From Aphanomyces cochlioides (Eukaryota; Oomycota; Saprolegniomycetes; Saprolegniales; Verrucalvaceae): a DNA stretch of 64,000 bases. The stretch lies in contig JAHQRK010000006.1 in the NCBI GenBank assembly GCA_019828595.1, forward strand, positions 1,612,001 to 1,676,000, given 5' to 3'. Every line of letters begins with the position of its first letter. The first letter of the stretch is position 1. Shown here piece by piece: positions 19,906 to 30,699 of this stretch. Position numbers and translations under genes: made by a program. The notes beneath the pieces are model-generated. The model worked only from the letters and a program-made list of their open reading frames with translations. It searched no databases and was not told the origin of the DNA.

Positions 19906-22340
19906 TGAACTTCGTCGTATGGCTCCTGTAATTGTTTTAAACGTACTTGGCGTGAGATCCATAATATGTAAGAAAGGGATGATATACCTCCTCAAGTCTT
20001 CCGATCGAGCACGCGAACAATCGAGACGAGACCACGCCAAAGAGTCGTCACTGCGCCCAGACGGAAGCTGGAACATCCTCCATGGAGGGATCAGGTATCA
20101 AGTGCCAAAGCAGAAAATATATTGAACAATAAATTGAAGTTACGGGTTCGACTTGGCAAAGAATCATGACTCGAGTTGATTCTGTACAAATTTTATCCAA
20201 TAGAAAACGACCACGAACCATATGTGCGTTTGCGAAATTTCCTTCCGTTCCTCAAGGAACACTGGGATAATCCACTTTGGTGGGATAATCATGATTTTTA
20301 GAATCTATCCCATACAGACATATTCATAAGAGTGAATGTGGATTCTCATGAATGTTGTTAATCCCGTGAAAGACCCAAATAGGTTTTGCATGGGAGAATC
20401 AAGATGCGATCATGATTTTCGAACCGAACACGGCCCAAAAAAACTGGAGTCGTGCGGAATAAATTTTGACGCAAGCAAATTGACACAACAATTAACGCAA
20501 ACAAATTTCAAGTGAAAAGAAATTGAATGTTTCGAACATGTTTTCAAACATTTAAAACGTTTGAAAATACACTATTTAATGGTCACGATCGAGGTCAGTA
20601 TAAAATGTTTACATAAACTTTAAATAGTGTATGCGTCAATTAATTGAAACATTTTCAAAACATATCAAATTTCCTGTTTTGGACCCAAACGACAAAATAT
20701 TCAAGAATGGAAAATATATTGTTTAGGGCGATATGCCAAATCGATTTGAGAATCGACTAGCCAATCAGTTTGCGCTATTATTTATTTTCAGCTAATCAAA
20801 GAGCTTTATTTTTGCCCTCAATTGTGTACCCGATTTAACATCATCAAAACTCGTAACAACAATGTTTCCTTGCGCAAAATCAGCGCATCCTCAGCGTGGC
20901 TGATGGAACTACGAGCAACTCTTTAAATGACATTGGTAAATGATATTGTGCTTTTCAACTTATTTGGCTAATCTGGGGTTAAATCGGCCGACTTAATATT
21001 GGTGCCAACAGAATAAAACAATGTCTTCCTCAACTTTAATGTCACCCCAAGGCTCGTTGGGTCAGATTTACGGACGGGCTCTCTGGATTTATGAACAGAA
21101 TAATGAGGAACATGCAGATTTGCACTTTCTAATGTGCAAATCTGCCGGAATATCGGTTACTATAATGTATCGAAAATACTTTAATTCAAATGAGTCAAGC
21201 CCTGTCGATTACCCACAGCAAGGACATGCGTTGGAGAATGCCTTGCCAATTTTCACTCGGAAGAGAACGGTGACGTGTCTTGGTAAGTCGATAGCATTGC
21301 CAGCCTGTGCCATGAAATCAACCGATTTGTATTCTTAATATACTCTCCCAACGTAATTACGACCCCGTTTTAGTTTAAAACTATCCAGATTTATGGATAG
21401 ATTAGCCATGATTTCAAAGCAGCTTTACGCTTCTAATCTAGACAACTTGAAATGCAGACAAAGACAATCATAATCGATTCGGCAAATCGACTGGAAAGTG
21501 CAAATTAGTGTGAAATTGACAATATTTATTATCGTTTCGATGTGCCATCGCAGATTTTTCTTCCAGCAGTGTTTCTTTTTCTGGATTATCCGAAAAATTT
21601 GTAGTTGAAGTTGCAACAGCATTGTTGCAACTCGAAACATGAAATTGTTCGGATAACCAACGTAATTGCTTCAATTTCCGTCCAAGAATACGTGCTCATT
21701 TTTGTTTTTCGCTGATTCTTCCATATGAAATGAACAATTAGGAAAAAAAACTACTTCGAAGTATACAACATGAATCCGGAAAGTGTAGGGCAATGAAGTA
21801 TAAAGTATAAATAAACAATATTTTTTCAGCTTTAAACCGTCATATGAGCAGAAAACATTTTCATTCAAAATATTATATATTTAGTGCTCACATAATGTTG
21901 AGCAACGCACCCACATGCACATTATCCGGCTCTGTCTCGTTTTGGCGCCAAATTCCTTGGTAATCGACAATCAAGTGTCTACCACAACTGAACTATGCTG
22001 CAAGTGGAAGAAGAAGAACCCAATGAAAGAAGAATGGCTCTGCATCGTTCATCACCTCATCGTGTCTGGTGCCGTTCTGTGTTGACTTCTTTGGTGTAAA
22101 AGCCATTGCTCATGACGTATCTCCTCGCAAAAACGGAAGGAGAGGAAGCAAAACATGACACGACCCAAAGGAACTCGAAGCGCGAATCTGGGAGATTTAA
22201 CAGTCGCGTCGGTATTGCTTTTGCTCTCTTAGCTATGCCCTCCAAATCCCGAAGCCCAGTCTGCATCGTTACAACAAGAAAGGATTTATTGCAAAGTTCT
22301 CAACATACTTAAAGCCAGTACTGACTCGAGCAAACAAGAC
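19906..22340. other. AT-rich region with no recognisable gene
   Basis: From about 20150 the base composition becomes AT-rich and stays so. At 20565-20635 the 12-bp TACACTATTTAA and its reverse complement face each other about 40 bp apart, a small palindrome or MITE-like remnant. A plus-strand frame at 21021-21338 has no recognised domain. This is the left part of the transposon-rich island. Confidence 0.4.
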
Positions 22341-23120
22341 TTATTGACTGAAATGGGCGATGGACTGCATTGAAAACAGCAATCCGATGAAGCTAGTCGA
22401 AGCAATGTGCGTCACTGGTGATGTTGGCGAGAAGTGGTTTTTTATGACACGCGTCAAAAACGTGGTTAATGGTGACCCTGGTGAGCCAATTGAGCAAAGA
22501 TCCTGCAAGTCGAAGCGCTTCTTGGTCAAGGTCATGTTTCTCTCAGCTGTGCGATCTCGCTGGGATTATTCATTGAATACATGGTTCAATGGAAAGATTG
22601 GAACTGGCGTTTTACACAAATCAAGCCAGCTGCTCGACGGCGCGAAGATGGATCCCCTGTGATGATATGTTTGAATGTTACGCGTGAGACATACAAGTCA
22701 ACGATACTGGAGAAAGTTAACTTTGCTACTTCAATGTTTAACGTCCGACTGAACGTCCGACCTATCGTTGTCATCAACACTGTTTCGGACGATAAGCATT
22801 AAACGGGAAATATCCAGTCGACTTGAAAAGCACATCCATTTGTCACAATTATAGCACCTTGTCCGACGAACATCTACCACACTTCGAAGTTCGAATTTGT
22901 CCTGCACAACGAGTAACGATTGGCTCATGCGATTCTTTCACACATCTCAAATCACGATCTCCCTGGAGCCGACCACAAGCCCAAAGTCTGGCTGTCAGCA
23001 ACGGTAAGAACGCGACTCCAAACGTCAATTCAAAGTACTCTAGGTCCAGATCACGTGGATCAAGCTATCCATGTGTCGTTTGATCCGAGTATAACGACGA
23101 ATACGACGTTTTTGTTTCGA
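22341..23120 (+). pseudogene. Decayed mariner-type transposase, middle part
   Basis: In broken frames this stretch reads GEKWFFMTRVKN, GEPIEQRSCKSKRFLVKVMFL, WDYSLNTWFNGKIG, FTQIKPAARRREDGSPV and VTRETYKSTILEKV. These are in the order of mariner-family transposases seen in oomycetes, including the catalytic-region DEKWF motif, here degraded to GEKWF. Frames change at least once between 22580 and 22660. Homology fades after 22802; the sequence to about 23120 may be more of the same element. A matching C-terminal fragment lies at 25925-26393, so one copy may have been split by later insertions. Confidence 0.6.
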
Positions 23121-23570
23121 TGATGAACGTGTAAGCTGCCCCTTTTGAAAACAAGTCAGAGATCAATGAATATCTCTTAGTAGGCAAGTAAAACTGACCA
23201 AGACGCACCAATAGCTATATGTGAACGCATATATAGTGGGTTTTGGACGTGAGATCATGCAACCAAGCAGATTATGAGCCATGAGTCGAGCGTACTCCAT
23301 GGTAAAATATCTACGTCCATCGCGATGTCGATTAGGATAGAATATGACTTCAGATCTGTAGACACATTTCCCATCGTCTGGAAGCTGTGAATGAGCCATT
23401 TAGCGACTCAAAAATGACGCTTAGATCGAGCAAGTGCATTGACGAACATGTATGCCATTTGAGGTTGGTTACATTGTGTAAATGGCCCCCTTTTGGTATA
23501 TTTATTGATATCAACACAGGATAGCTTACTCAATCACCTGGAAGGCACGTGGTATCAACTAGACATCGAA

Positions 23571-23688
23571 CTCAGTGACAAATGAGAGCTCAAAGAGATC
23601 ACAGACAACATGTACTCAGCGACAAATGAGAGCTCAAAGAGATCACAGACAACATTTACTCAGCGACATATGAGAGCTGAAAAAGATT
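23571..23688. repeat. 44-bp tandem repeat, 2.7 copies
   Basis: Units start at 23571, 23615 and 23659 with CTCAGxGACAxATGAGAGCT; the first two are nearly identical over 44 bp and the third is partial. The array lies between mariner debris and the Crypton-type gene. Confidence 0.8.
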
Positions 23689-23730
23689 ATACTGTCGATT
23701 CATGTACGATGGTCTTACAGAAACACGACT

Positions 23731-24108
23731 TTATACAACATGACTAGACTTCTTCTTCTTGCTCCAAGCTTTCAGTAGACCCGACACACTTCCTGTTCGT
23801 GAGCGTTTGCGGTGCCCTCCATCAGTACGTACCGCGATTATAATTTCTGTTTGAGCTACACGTGCTAAGGCTTGTGCATTACGCATCCACGCTTCCTTTT
23901 CAGAAGACGAGCCATCAAGAGGAAACGGTGCTGGTGCCCGTTCGCCCAGTACTGAAGTTGCCAACAAGGCTACTTGCCGCGCGTCGCGCTGTGCATGGTG
24001 CTGATAGTCACATGGAACTTCCAGAAGACGGTCAAGCCATACACGGTACACCAAATCTTGGAGCGGTCGTCCATCATCAACAGCTACAGGTAGGTGAAAT
24101 ATACTCAA
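23731..24108 (-). other. Open frame next to the Crypton recombinase
   Basis: A 125-residue frame overlaps the 3' end of the recombinase gene in another frame. It begins near a peptide AVDDGRPLQD that also occurs inside the recombinase, because of a 31-bp DNA repeat, and ends in a basic tail (RTDGGHRKRSRTGSVSG, SKKKKS). It could be a C-terminal exon of the recombinase, a second element protein, or chance. No domain is recognised. Confidence 0.3.
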
Positions 24109-24689
24109 GCACAGTGCTCAAGTTGTCGAGTTGCCATCTGCCACGGTGAGCTAAGTCGCTCAAATTGATATCTGAACTCGCAGCAGCAACTGCAGCAGCT
24201 CCTCGACGGCTGGAATGAGAGCGCAAGCCAGGTGTAAGATCTGATGGATCGCTTGATTTTGTGACGTTTTCGAGCAAGCGATTGATATAGGCTGCTGTGT
24301 TGTTTTGCTGAGACGTTTCGAAAGCAATTTGGCTGAATAATCTGTCTGACAAAGAGAAGCGGTCGACTGCAAGCTGCGCTGCTAGAGAGTGTATTGGATC
24401 GATTTGCCACAAGAATGCAGATGGAAAAACGGCCACGGAATGCTCTTGTCGTGTCTTTTTACGAAGCACTCGCATAAGGAGGTACTTCTCACACCATTTG
24501 AGATGGGAAAAGAGTGCATCGTCGACGTCAGAGCTTCGTCCAACTAGACTCCACTGAAATGACAAAAGTGTTCTATCCTTGATAGCTGTTGTTTCGCCTT
24601 TCAAAAATAGACTCTCGCAAATGACGCAGAGATCTTGCATGGTCATGAGAGGTGCCTTATCTTGGAGCGGTCGTCCATCATCAACAGCT
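24055..24689. repeat. 31-bp perfect direct repeat in the Crypton gene
   Basis: The 31 bp at 24055-24085 are repeated exactly at 24659-24689. The second copy encodes AVDDGRPLQD inside the recombinase; the first covers its 3' end and encodes the same peptide in the neighbouring frame. Confidence 0.8.
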
Positions 24690-25156
24690 TTTTGGAGATA
24701 CTTATTGCGTAGAGCCGAGCGCAGACTTTTGTACCAATCGTTCCTTTCGATAAAAAACGTCGTGCGTGTTTGGTCCACCAACTGCCACTTTACACTGCTT
24801 AAGTAAGTGGTTGATGAGGAGAACCCAATTGTGGTATCTGCCACGAGAAATGACGCAAACTTTCCCATCATGTCTTCGTTCACATGTGCTGCTGTGAGTG
24901 CTGATACCTCAACTTCGTCGTTTGTGTATTCCCGTATGAACTGTGCAAACTTCTTCATGGCAGATGAAGCATGTTGGTTGGTGGCCTGAGCATATTTGGT
25001 GTCCATCAGGTTCACCAGCTCATCACGTTCTGTATGTTGGATGTCCGTAAGAGTTGACATATCAGTCATTGAGAGATCATCATGTGGAGGTACTTCGGAG
25101 CGATGGATGGTTTCCATGATTTCTCGGCGCTTATCAAATACAAACCACCCCTCCAT
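24077..25156 (-). CDS. Crypton-type tyrosine recombinase
   Basis: About 359 aa from ATG 25154-25156. The N-terminal half looks like a SAM-like core-binding domain (MDTKYAQATNQHASSAMKKF, SSTTYLSSVKWQLVDQ). The C-terminal half has the tyrosine-recombinase signature: Arg in LVGRSSDVDDALFSHLKW, then HSSRRGAAAVAAASS (HxxR), LAHRGRWQLDN (H/R box) and LEYISP with the nucleophile Tyr. This combination, without phage-integrase features and in a transposon-rich oomycete region, points to a Crypton DNA transposon, which moves by site-specific recombination. The frame is intact. An ATCCGGAT box lies 30 bp upstream. Element ends could not be defined. Confidence 0.75.
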   Translation of the reverse strand: MEGWFVFDKRREIMETIHRSEVPPHDDLSMTDMSTLTDIQHTERDELVNLMDTKYAQATNQHASSAMKKFAQFIREYTNDEVEVSALTAAHVNEDMMGKFASFLVADTTIGFSSSTTYLSSVKWQLVDQTRTTFFIERNDWYKSLRSALRNKYLQKAVDDGRPLQDKAPLMTMQDLCVICESLFLKGETTAIKDRTLLSFQWSLVGRSSDVDDALFSHLKWCEKYLLMRVLRKKTRQEHSVAVFPSAFLWQIDPIHSLAAQLAVDRFSLSDRLFSQIAFETSQQNNTAAYINRLLENVTKSSDPSDLTPGLRSHSSRRGAAAVAAASSDINLSDLAHRGRWQLDNLSTVLEYISPTCSC

Positions 25157-25185
25157 CCGCACATAACCGACTCCTCGATCCGATC

Positions 25186-25193
25186 ATCCGGAT
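25186..25193. promoter_or_regulatory. ATCCGGAT box before the Crypton gene
   Basis: One exact copy followed by ATCGGAT lies 30-37 bp before the recombinase ATG. The element may have adopted the same promoter box as host genes. Confidence 0.35.
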
Positions 25194-25492
25194 ATCGGAT
25201 GATTACAGCTTAAACTACTGTAAAGACTAACGTCGGCTAAAAGTCGGCTGAGCAAGAATACTGAATCCAAGATTTAGCGCCGAAAATAGGACATATTTCG
25301 ATCATGTATACTTTTATCTTAATCTTTGTATGAGATTTATGTTTATGTATTCCTAAAGTCATCGACCAACATATTTGCAATAGTTTTGATGCTGAATAGA
25401 TGTATTTCAGAGAAAAGAGCTCTGCCCACGACTCACCTGCCAACTTGGAGTTGCCCATGAGGACTTTGGATTTCTTCTAGTATCGTGGTAAT

Positions 25493-25556
25493 AAAGTGAA
25501 CAATGAGCATGCGAGATTAACGAGATAACAAAGTGAACAATGAGCATGTGAGATCA
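25493..25556. repeat. Short tandem duplication
   Basis: AAAGTGAACAATGAGCATG occurs at 25493 and again at 25530, 37 bp apart, in AT-rich sequence between the Crypton gene and the mariner remnant. The surrounding 25200-25920 holds no gene I recognise. Confidence 0.6.
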
Positions 25557-25924
25557 ACAAACAAAAGGAACGGTTCACAGCTTTAATATACAAGAAATAC
25601 AGAATGATCTGGACGACTTCTCGATATTCTGTGTGTCTTTCATAGAAAACTAAAAAGGAAACAAATGCTCAATGTCCATGACTCTGCTTGAAGAAACGAG
25701 AGTTCACATTGCCCATGGTCAGTAAATCATTTACATGCATTGTAATGCACGAATCGATGTTAGCAGTGAGATTCCTAGCACTTCAGAAAACTCCAGCTGC
25801 CCGAGCTCACTTCATGATGACTGTGATGCTTTTTGATTGGTTGAAATGATAGAATTTAAAATTACATGATTGGTTCATCTTAAAGTCGGCCGACAGAAGA
25901 GCAATATACTACTGTATATGCGAA

Positions 25925-26393
25925 AAGTGACCAGCTGAGGAGATCAAGGCCATAAAATTCAACAGGACAACGCAGGACTCCGCGTGGCTCCTGTTGACAG
26001 TGATACCATTGCTCCATGCACCTCGGATGGATGGCAAATGGAGTTGGTGTTCCAGCCACCGAACTCTCCTGATTTGAATGTTTTGGTCTTGGATTTTTTC
26101 GAGCAATCCAAACTTGGAAAAATGAGAGACACTCATCAACACTTAAAAAAATAGTGCCTGAAAGGGTGCAGAGCGACACCGGTTTGTGCAGTGGAGGATA
26201 CAAAATCGTCAAGTCTATTGATTTGGTCGCTCACATGGTGAAATTAGCCGAAGAAACGCGCGAAAACATGCAGCTTGGAGAGGTATGCTCTCAGATAGAT
26301 AGTCTTATATTTGGCAATGATACTGGGATTGCTGAAGAAGAGCTGTGTGCTGGTATTGCTTCAATTTTGAACCGTGAACACTTTGCATTGTAA
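25925..26393 (+). pseudogene. Decayed mariner-type transposase, C-terminal part
   Basis: Broken frames read DSDTIAPCTSDGWQMELVFQ, PPNSPDLNVLVLDFFEQSK, then VQSDTGLCSGGYKIV and a helical tail to a TAA at 26391-26393. The PNSPDxNxLDLxFF string is the third catalytic region of mariner-family transposases. The N-terminal part of a similar protein lies 3 kb upstream (22341-22802). No terminal repeats were found. Confidence 0.6.
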
Positions 26394-26899
26394 TCGCAAC
26401 ATTGATCTTCTTTGTTTGAGAATAATATCCGGAATTTCGAAGTGTTTACTTTAGTGGGAAATTGAACTTGAAAAAATGTTTACAGTAAGCTCTGGCTTAA
26501 CTCCGCACCCACTATATCCGCATTTCACACAATATCACACACGTCACCGGTGCTGAGATTGAAAAATATTTTTAAAACGAAGTTTGATTTTTTATTCTAA
26601 TCCCATTTCAGCCATGGCGGACGCAATAGAGGTTCTCACAGTGGCATCAGCCGCTGAGGCTGAAATGAATTGTCCAATCAGAAAGCGTTCTCAGTTGACT
26701 CCTTTCAGCACCGATCTGTCAGCACCAATTTCGTGCTGACAGAAGTGGATGAATCACATATATTTTGATTGGACGATATTAACGAAATAGAGGGATTTGA
26801 TTGGTCCTGTAAGTTTGGCTGAAATGCCATCAGCCATCTGAGAGGGGACACTTTTGCTTCACAGCTTCGTCTGCGTGATTGCGGAGACCGCTGCGCTCC

Positions 26900-27622
26900 A
26901 TGGTTCTCGAGAAGTGGACGGACGATGAGACTAACAGCTTTCTTGCGTACTGGAATGATCATATGGAAGAGTACTCAAAGCAGAAGATGGCATTCTACCA
27001 AGCAGCTGCTCGTTGTCTAGGCACGAAGGAATGGAAGTCTGTCAAGAACAGATGCGAGCACCTTGATCGAAAATACTCAAAGATCAAGCAAAAGATGAGC
27101 GCGTCTGGCTTTGGCGTTCGTGAAACAGACCCTCCTACGCTGCGTGCAACGATCACAAAGGAGTTCAAATGGTATTATGAGTTAGATGATTTACTGGGCA
27201 AATCTACACACGTGACTCCACTCGTTGTTGTTGACACGTGCTGCATCCCCAGTGATTATGAGCCAGCTAGCAACAATCAAGACGACGCAGCATCTATGAC
27301 TCAGCCACAAGCCAACATGGAAGTGTCCGAGGTAGAGCTCCCAACTCAAAAAATCACTGGTAAACGCAAAAAGAGAGAGCCAAGCAGCGAGCCAAGTATA
27401 ACGGACATTCTTCTTGAACTTGGAGAAAAAACCATTGATCTTGAACGCAGCAAGCTTGACCTCATGCAGAGGCAATTTGAATTTGAAATGGTTACATGTC
27501 GTGAAGAAATGCTCCAACGCCAGCGTCAATTTGAGCTAACATATCAAAATGCTCAAGCGAAATACGAACTGGACAAAATGATGCTCGAAGCAAAACTACG
27601 CAAGCTAGGAGACACAGACTAG
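26900..27622 (+). CDS. Harbinger Myb/SANT-like accessory protein
   Basis: 240 aa from ATG 26900, intact. The N-terminal trihelix-type domain has WTDDETNSFLAYWNDH, AAARCLGTKEWKSVKNRCEH and KYSKIKQKM. The middle is low complexity with a basic nuclear-localisation-like GKRKKREP. The C-terminal half is a long Glu/Gln-rich helix (LDLMQRQFEFEM, LQRQRQFELTYQNAQ), probably a coiled coil. In Harbinger transposons such proteins bind element ends and bring the transposase into the nucleus. It is convergent with the transposase gene. Confidence 0.82.
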   Translation: MVLEKWTDDETNSFLAYWNDHMEEYSKQKMAFYQAAARCLGTKEWKSVKNRCEHLDRKYSKIKQKMSASGFGVRETDPPTLRATITKEFKWYYELDDLLGKSTHVTPLVVVDTCCIPSDYEPASNNQDDAASMTQPQANMEVSEVELPTQKITGKRKKREPSSEPSITDILLELGEKTIDLERSKLDLMQRQFEFEMVTCREEMLQRQRQFELTYQNAQAKYELDKMMLEAKLRKLGDTD

Positions 27623-27624
27623 AT

Positions 27625-28845
27625 TCAAATGTAGTTAAAATGGCGCAATACAAGATGCTTTTGAATTTCTAATTGAAACTCATTCGCTGGGGTCCAAATC
27701 TCATCAGTGTCAGAGTCATCTCTGTTTTCATCCGCTTCATCGTTCTCTGGGTCTTGTAAATCAATGTCGTACTCTTCGTTTCGATCATCGTCTTGCGAGA
27801 TGCAAATATTGTGCAAGATAATACAGACAAGAATCATTTGGACAACCATGTCGTGCGACTCTACATCACGCATTATAGTAAAGAATCCATCTCGAAGCCT
27901 CGAAAACCGTGCTTTAATCATACCAATACAATGCTCAATCGTCATTCGTATGGCCGAAAAGTGATAATTGAAGCTCTTGTTTTCACGGATTTTTGACTTA
28001 GGTGCCTTGTAGGGGCGCAAGAGATGAGTTTGTAGCGCGTACGTTGAGTCGCAGATCAATAATTCATTTTGGGAGAAAAAGTTCTTGGGCTCCAAGGAAA
28101 TCGCCATTGCTTTTTGTTGTCTGCTGTCGTGAACACTACTAGGAAACCCTACTAGAGCAGCTCGGACGCGTCGACGATGATCGCAAATCAGTTGCCCTGC
28201 TATTGCATAGCGCGATTTTCTATTGAAATACGTCTCATGGTTGTCTTGCGGCTTGTATTTTAATTCAAACGCAGTGCCATCAATGACTCCAACAGCCCCA
28301 CGCAGACCGCATCTTTCCTCAATTTTCATGGATATATGTTGCCGTTCTTTTAAACTTGGCCATGATACAAATTCAGACAGTCGACTATGGAGGGTAGCAA
28401 CAACTTTGACAATGAACTTCCGCACTGTTCCTTCCCCAATACCGAAATGCTGACCAATGACATGGTAAGATCCACCAACTCCACTTGTTGCCATCTAATG
28501 CAAAAATACTTGGAGCTGCAGCTCCAATGGAGCTTGCTGGGGGCCAAACGTATTGTTAAACAAAGGGTGGCAGCGTAATAATGAAGCAACATAATCGAAC
28601 GTCTCAAATGACATTCTCAAGTCTCGTGTAACTCGAACAGAGTCCAATCCAAATAGATAGTTCATTGTCCAATTGCCAATTTTCGACTCAAGGTTGCGTC
28701 TCGCAATGTATCGACGGTGCTTAACGAGGTAATACAGATGGGGCAGGAAGTGAAACGCCTTTCGAAACGTTGGAGACGAATGGTAGATGACAAGGAACAG
28801 CTCCAGTTGAGAGACGATCGCTGAACGTGCTGATTTGCGCGGCAT
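27625..28845 (-). pseudogene. Harbinger DDE transposase with in-frame stop
   Basis: The frame runs from ATG 28843-28845 to 27625 with one interruption, a TAG at 28495-28497 directly before ATSGVGGSYHVIGQHFGIGEG. The catalytic residues are present: GVIDGTAF (Asp), the CDHRRRVRAALVGFPSSVHDS block (Asp) and MTIEHCIGMIKARF (Glu), as in DDE_Tnp_4 transposases. The stop lies where relatives have an ordinary residue. A 15-nt GT..AG segment around it is too short to be an intron. The rest is intact, so the loss looks recent. A truncated protein starting at the ATG just after the stop would lack the N-terminal part. Confidence 0.8.
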
Positions 28846-30699
28846 TGTTTGCTCTCCCAGTCGCTTCAATGCCTGTGGCTGACAATCCACAGTTCTCCTC
28901 ACAGTGTGTTCAGTCAGCACAACGTTGATTGGCTAATGCAATTTGTCAGCCTCAGCCGCTGAAGCGACTGTGAGAACCTCTAATATACTCTTCCGAGTCC
29001 CTGTCGTCACAACGAAGAAAGCGATCCACATCACTTGAATCAAGACCATGAGACTCAATCAAGGACGCAATCTGTTCGTCGCAGCTACGATCGTCATCAC
29101 CACTTGGAGTGTCGTTCGAAGGCCAGCTGATTCCAATGTCAGCCTTATTAAAGGCATGTCAAATGGTAGTGCTCTCGACGCTCTCCCAAGCAGCTTTAGT
29201 ATAGAATGCAGCATCGTAGATAGTAGCTGGTCGACTATCCTTCACGCCAGCGGAACCAGGTCGCTTATACTTGTTCGCTTCGTGAATAGAGTCTTTGGCC
29301 TCGTCACTGAGTTCTTGAAAATCAATAACGTCGCGCAGGAGAAGGAATTTATACCTCTTCTTGAGAGATGCGATTATACCAAGATCGCAAGGCTGTCGCC
29401 TCGCTGTACATCTTGGGCGCAAGAACAAAACGCGGATTCCATTCTCTTCATAGGCTTGAAAGTGACCAGGGGCATTGTCCAAGATTAATAAAACAGGATC
29501 ATTGCAGAGCGCTCTCACAGATATGGAACGAAAATTGACTTGAACCAGTCCTCACAAACCACACGGTCGACCCATGCGTTCTTCTGCGCCACGTAAGGCG
29601 TCGGCCATGTACGGCCAACAATACAAGCCGGACGGACAGCCTTGCCGACGTTCCTACAAGGGATTTTAATCGAACCGTCACCATTTGCACAAACAATAAC
29701 GCTGACTCTCTCTTTCGGAGACTTGCGTCCTCGTGTACTGCGCGGGTCTTCGTCGGGTGTGAGCAATGTGTGTCGCGGCAGAACACGGTAAAAAAGTCCC
29801 GTTTCGTCCATGTTAAAGACGCAAGACGGCTTATAGGTTGATACAATCGCAGAGAATTCGTGGAGTTTTTCAATCAGAGCAGGGTCATTTTGATCGATTT
29901 CGGCGGCTTCGCCGTGGAGCAATATTGTGACGAGGCCATGACGCCGTCGAAATGCCTGAAACCAGCCTGGTGATGCAGCGACATTGTCCGTCGTTATATT
30001 GAGCTCCTTTGCAAAAGACAGGGCCTTTACGCACGCAATTGATGGAGGCACAGGGAGTTTGTGTTTTCTCATTTTCGATATCCAAGTGAGCAAGCGCTGT
30101 TCAAGCTCTGCGTGGGCAGCGGGTTGGAAACGCAGACGATTGTTGAGAACGGGTGGCGGAACCCCTTGTGTCCTATCACGAATGATAGAGCGCTTCTTCC
30201 ATAGCTGTCTTATGGCAGACTCATCAACTTGAAACGCTCGAGCTATGGCTCGGACGGATCGAACACGCGGCGCCTCCAGCTCGGCGAGGATTGCCAGACG
30301 CTCTTGCTCGCTGAGGCGCTCCCCGCTGCCTTGTACCATACGAGCTCAAAAGCAATATGAAGTCAGTCCCTCGGCCATTGTCGACAATGAAATATTTTTA
30401 ATACCTTCTAATTTGTATTAATATCATGCTCTGCTATCTCCGCACTCGATATTCCAACCTTGTGCTGGGGACTGCGGAGATAGGCGAGAGCTTACTGTAC
30501 TTATTCTTGGACGGAGGTAGTAAAAATTACTACTACACCTTTTCCCGACCAAAATGATCGCTAGAGCAATCAATATGATTCCTTGAACCGTAGATAGTTG
30601 AAATCTGACCATATTGGGCAATCAATGTGATTTCACAAGCAATCAAAGTGAACTGACTATCACTTTATTCCTGAAGACAGCTTGCCGGTCTTCATAGGC

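Larger units (their letters stand above)
26628..28981. mobile_element. PIF/Harbinger element (2354 bp)
   Basis: The terminal inverted repeats begin AGAGGTTCTCACAGT and extend with mismatches for about 35 bp (26628 onwards and reverse complement to 28981). The flanking trinucleotide AAT is duplicated at 26625-26627 and 28982-28984. Inside are two convergent genes 2 bp apart, a Myb/SANT-like protein (plus) and a DDE_Tnp_4 transposase (minus), the classic two-gene Harbinger layout. It sits inside the pogo transposase gene, so it is the younger insertion. Confidence 0.88.
26592..30339 (-). pseudogene. pogo/Tigger-type DDE transposase, interrupted
   Basis: From ATG 30337-30339 the protein has an N-terminal helix-turn-helix region (SEQERLAILAELEAP, VRAIARAFQVDESAIRQLWK), a CENP-B-like second DNA-binding domain, and the DDE_1 catalytic core with FNMDETGLFYRVLP and LLILDNAPGH. 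Three lesions are visible: a 1-nt frame change near 29517, an in-frame TGA at 29159-29161, and the Harbinger insertion after the Ile codon at 28982-28984. On the far side the same frame resumes at 26624 and ends at TAA 26592-26594, so the insertion clearly hit coding sequence. It is inactive as written. Confidence 0.8.
26483..30497 (-). mobile_element. pogo/Tigger-type element interrupted by a Harbinger element
   Basis: The ends are inverted repeats starting CAGTAAGCTCT (26483 onwards and the reverse complement ending at 30497), followed inwards by related ACTCCGCA/TCTCCGCA blocks. Both ends are flanked by TA (26481-26482 and 30498-30499), the expected target duplication. Without the inner insertion the element would be about 1.66 kb. 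It carries one minus-strand transposase gene, cut by the 2354-bp Harbinger element near its 3' end. Confidence 0.8.

Noticed and set aside
20560..20640. AT-rich palindromes as a CRISPR-like array or replication origin
   Set aside because: Only one inverted pair with no regular spacers; the region is eukaryotic transposon-derived sequence.
23571..23688. 44-bp repeats as a CRISPR array
   Set aside because: The units are contiguous with no unique spacers, so it is an ordinary tandem duplication.
28495..28509. 15-nt GT..AG segment as an intron removing the Harbinger stop codon
   Set aside because: It is far shorter than any other intron seen here (39 nt or more); a nonsense mutation is simpler.
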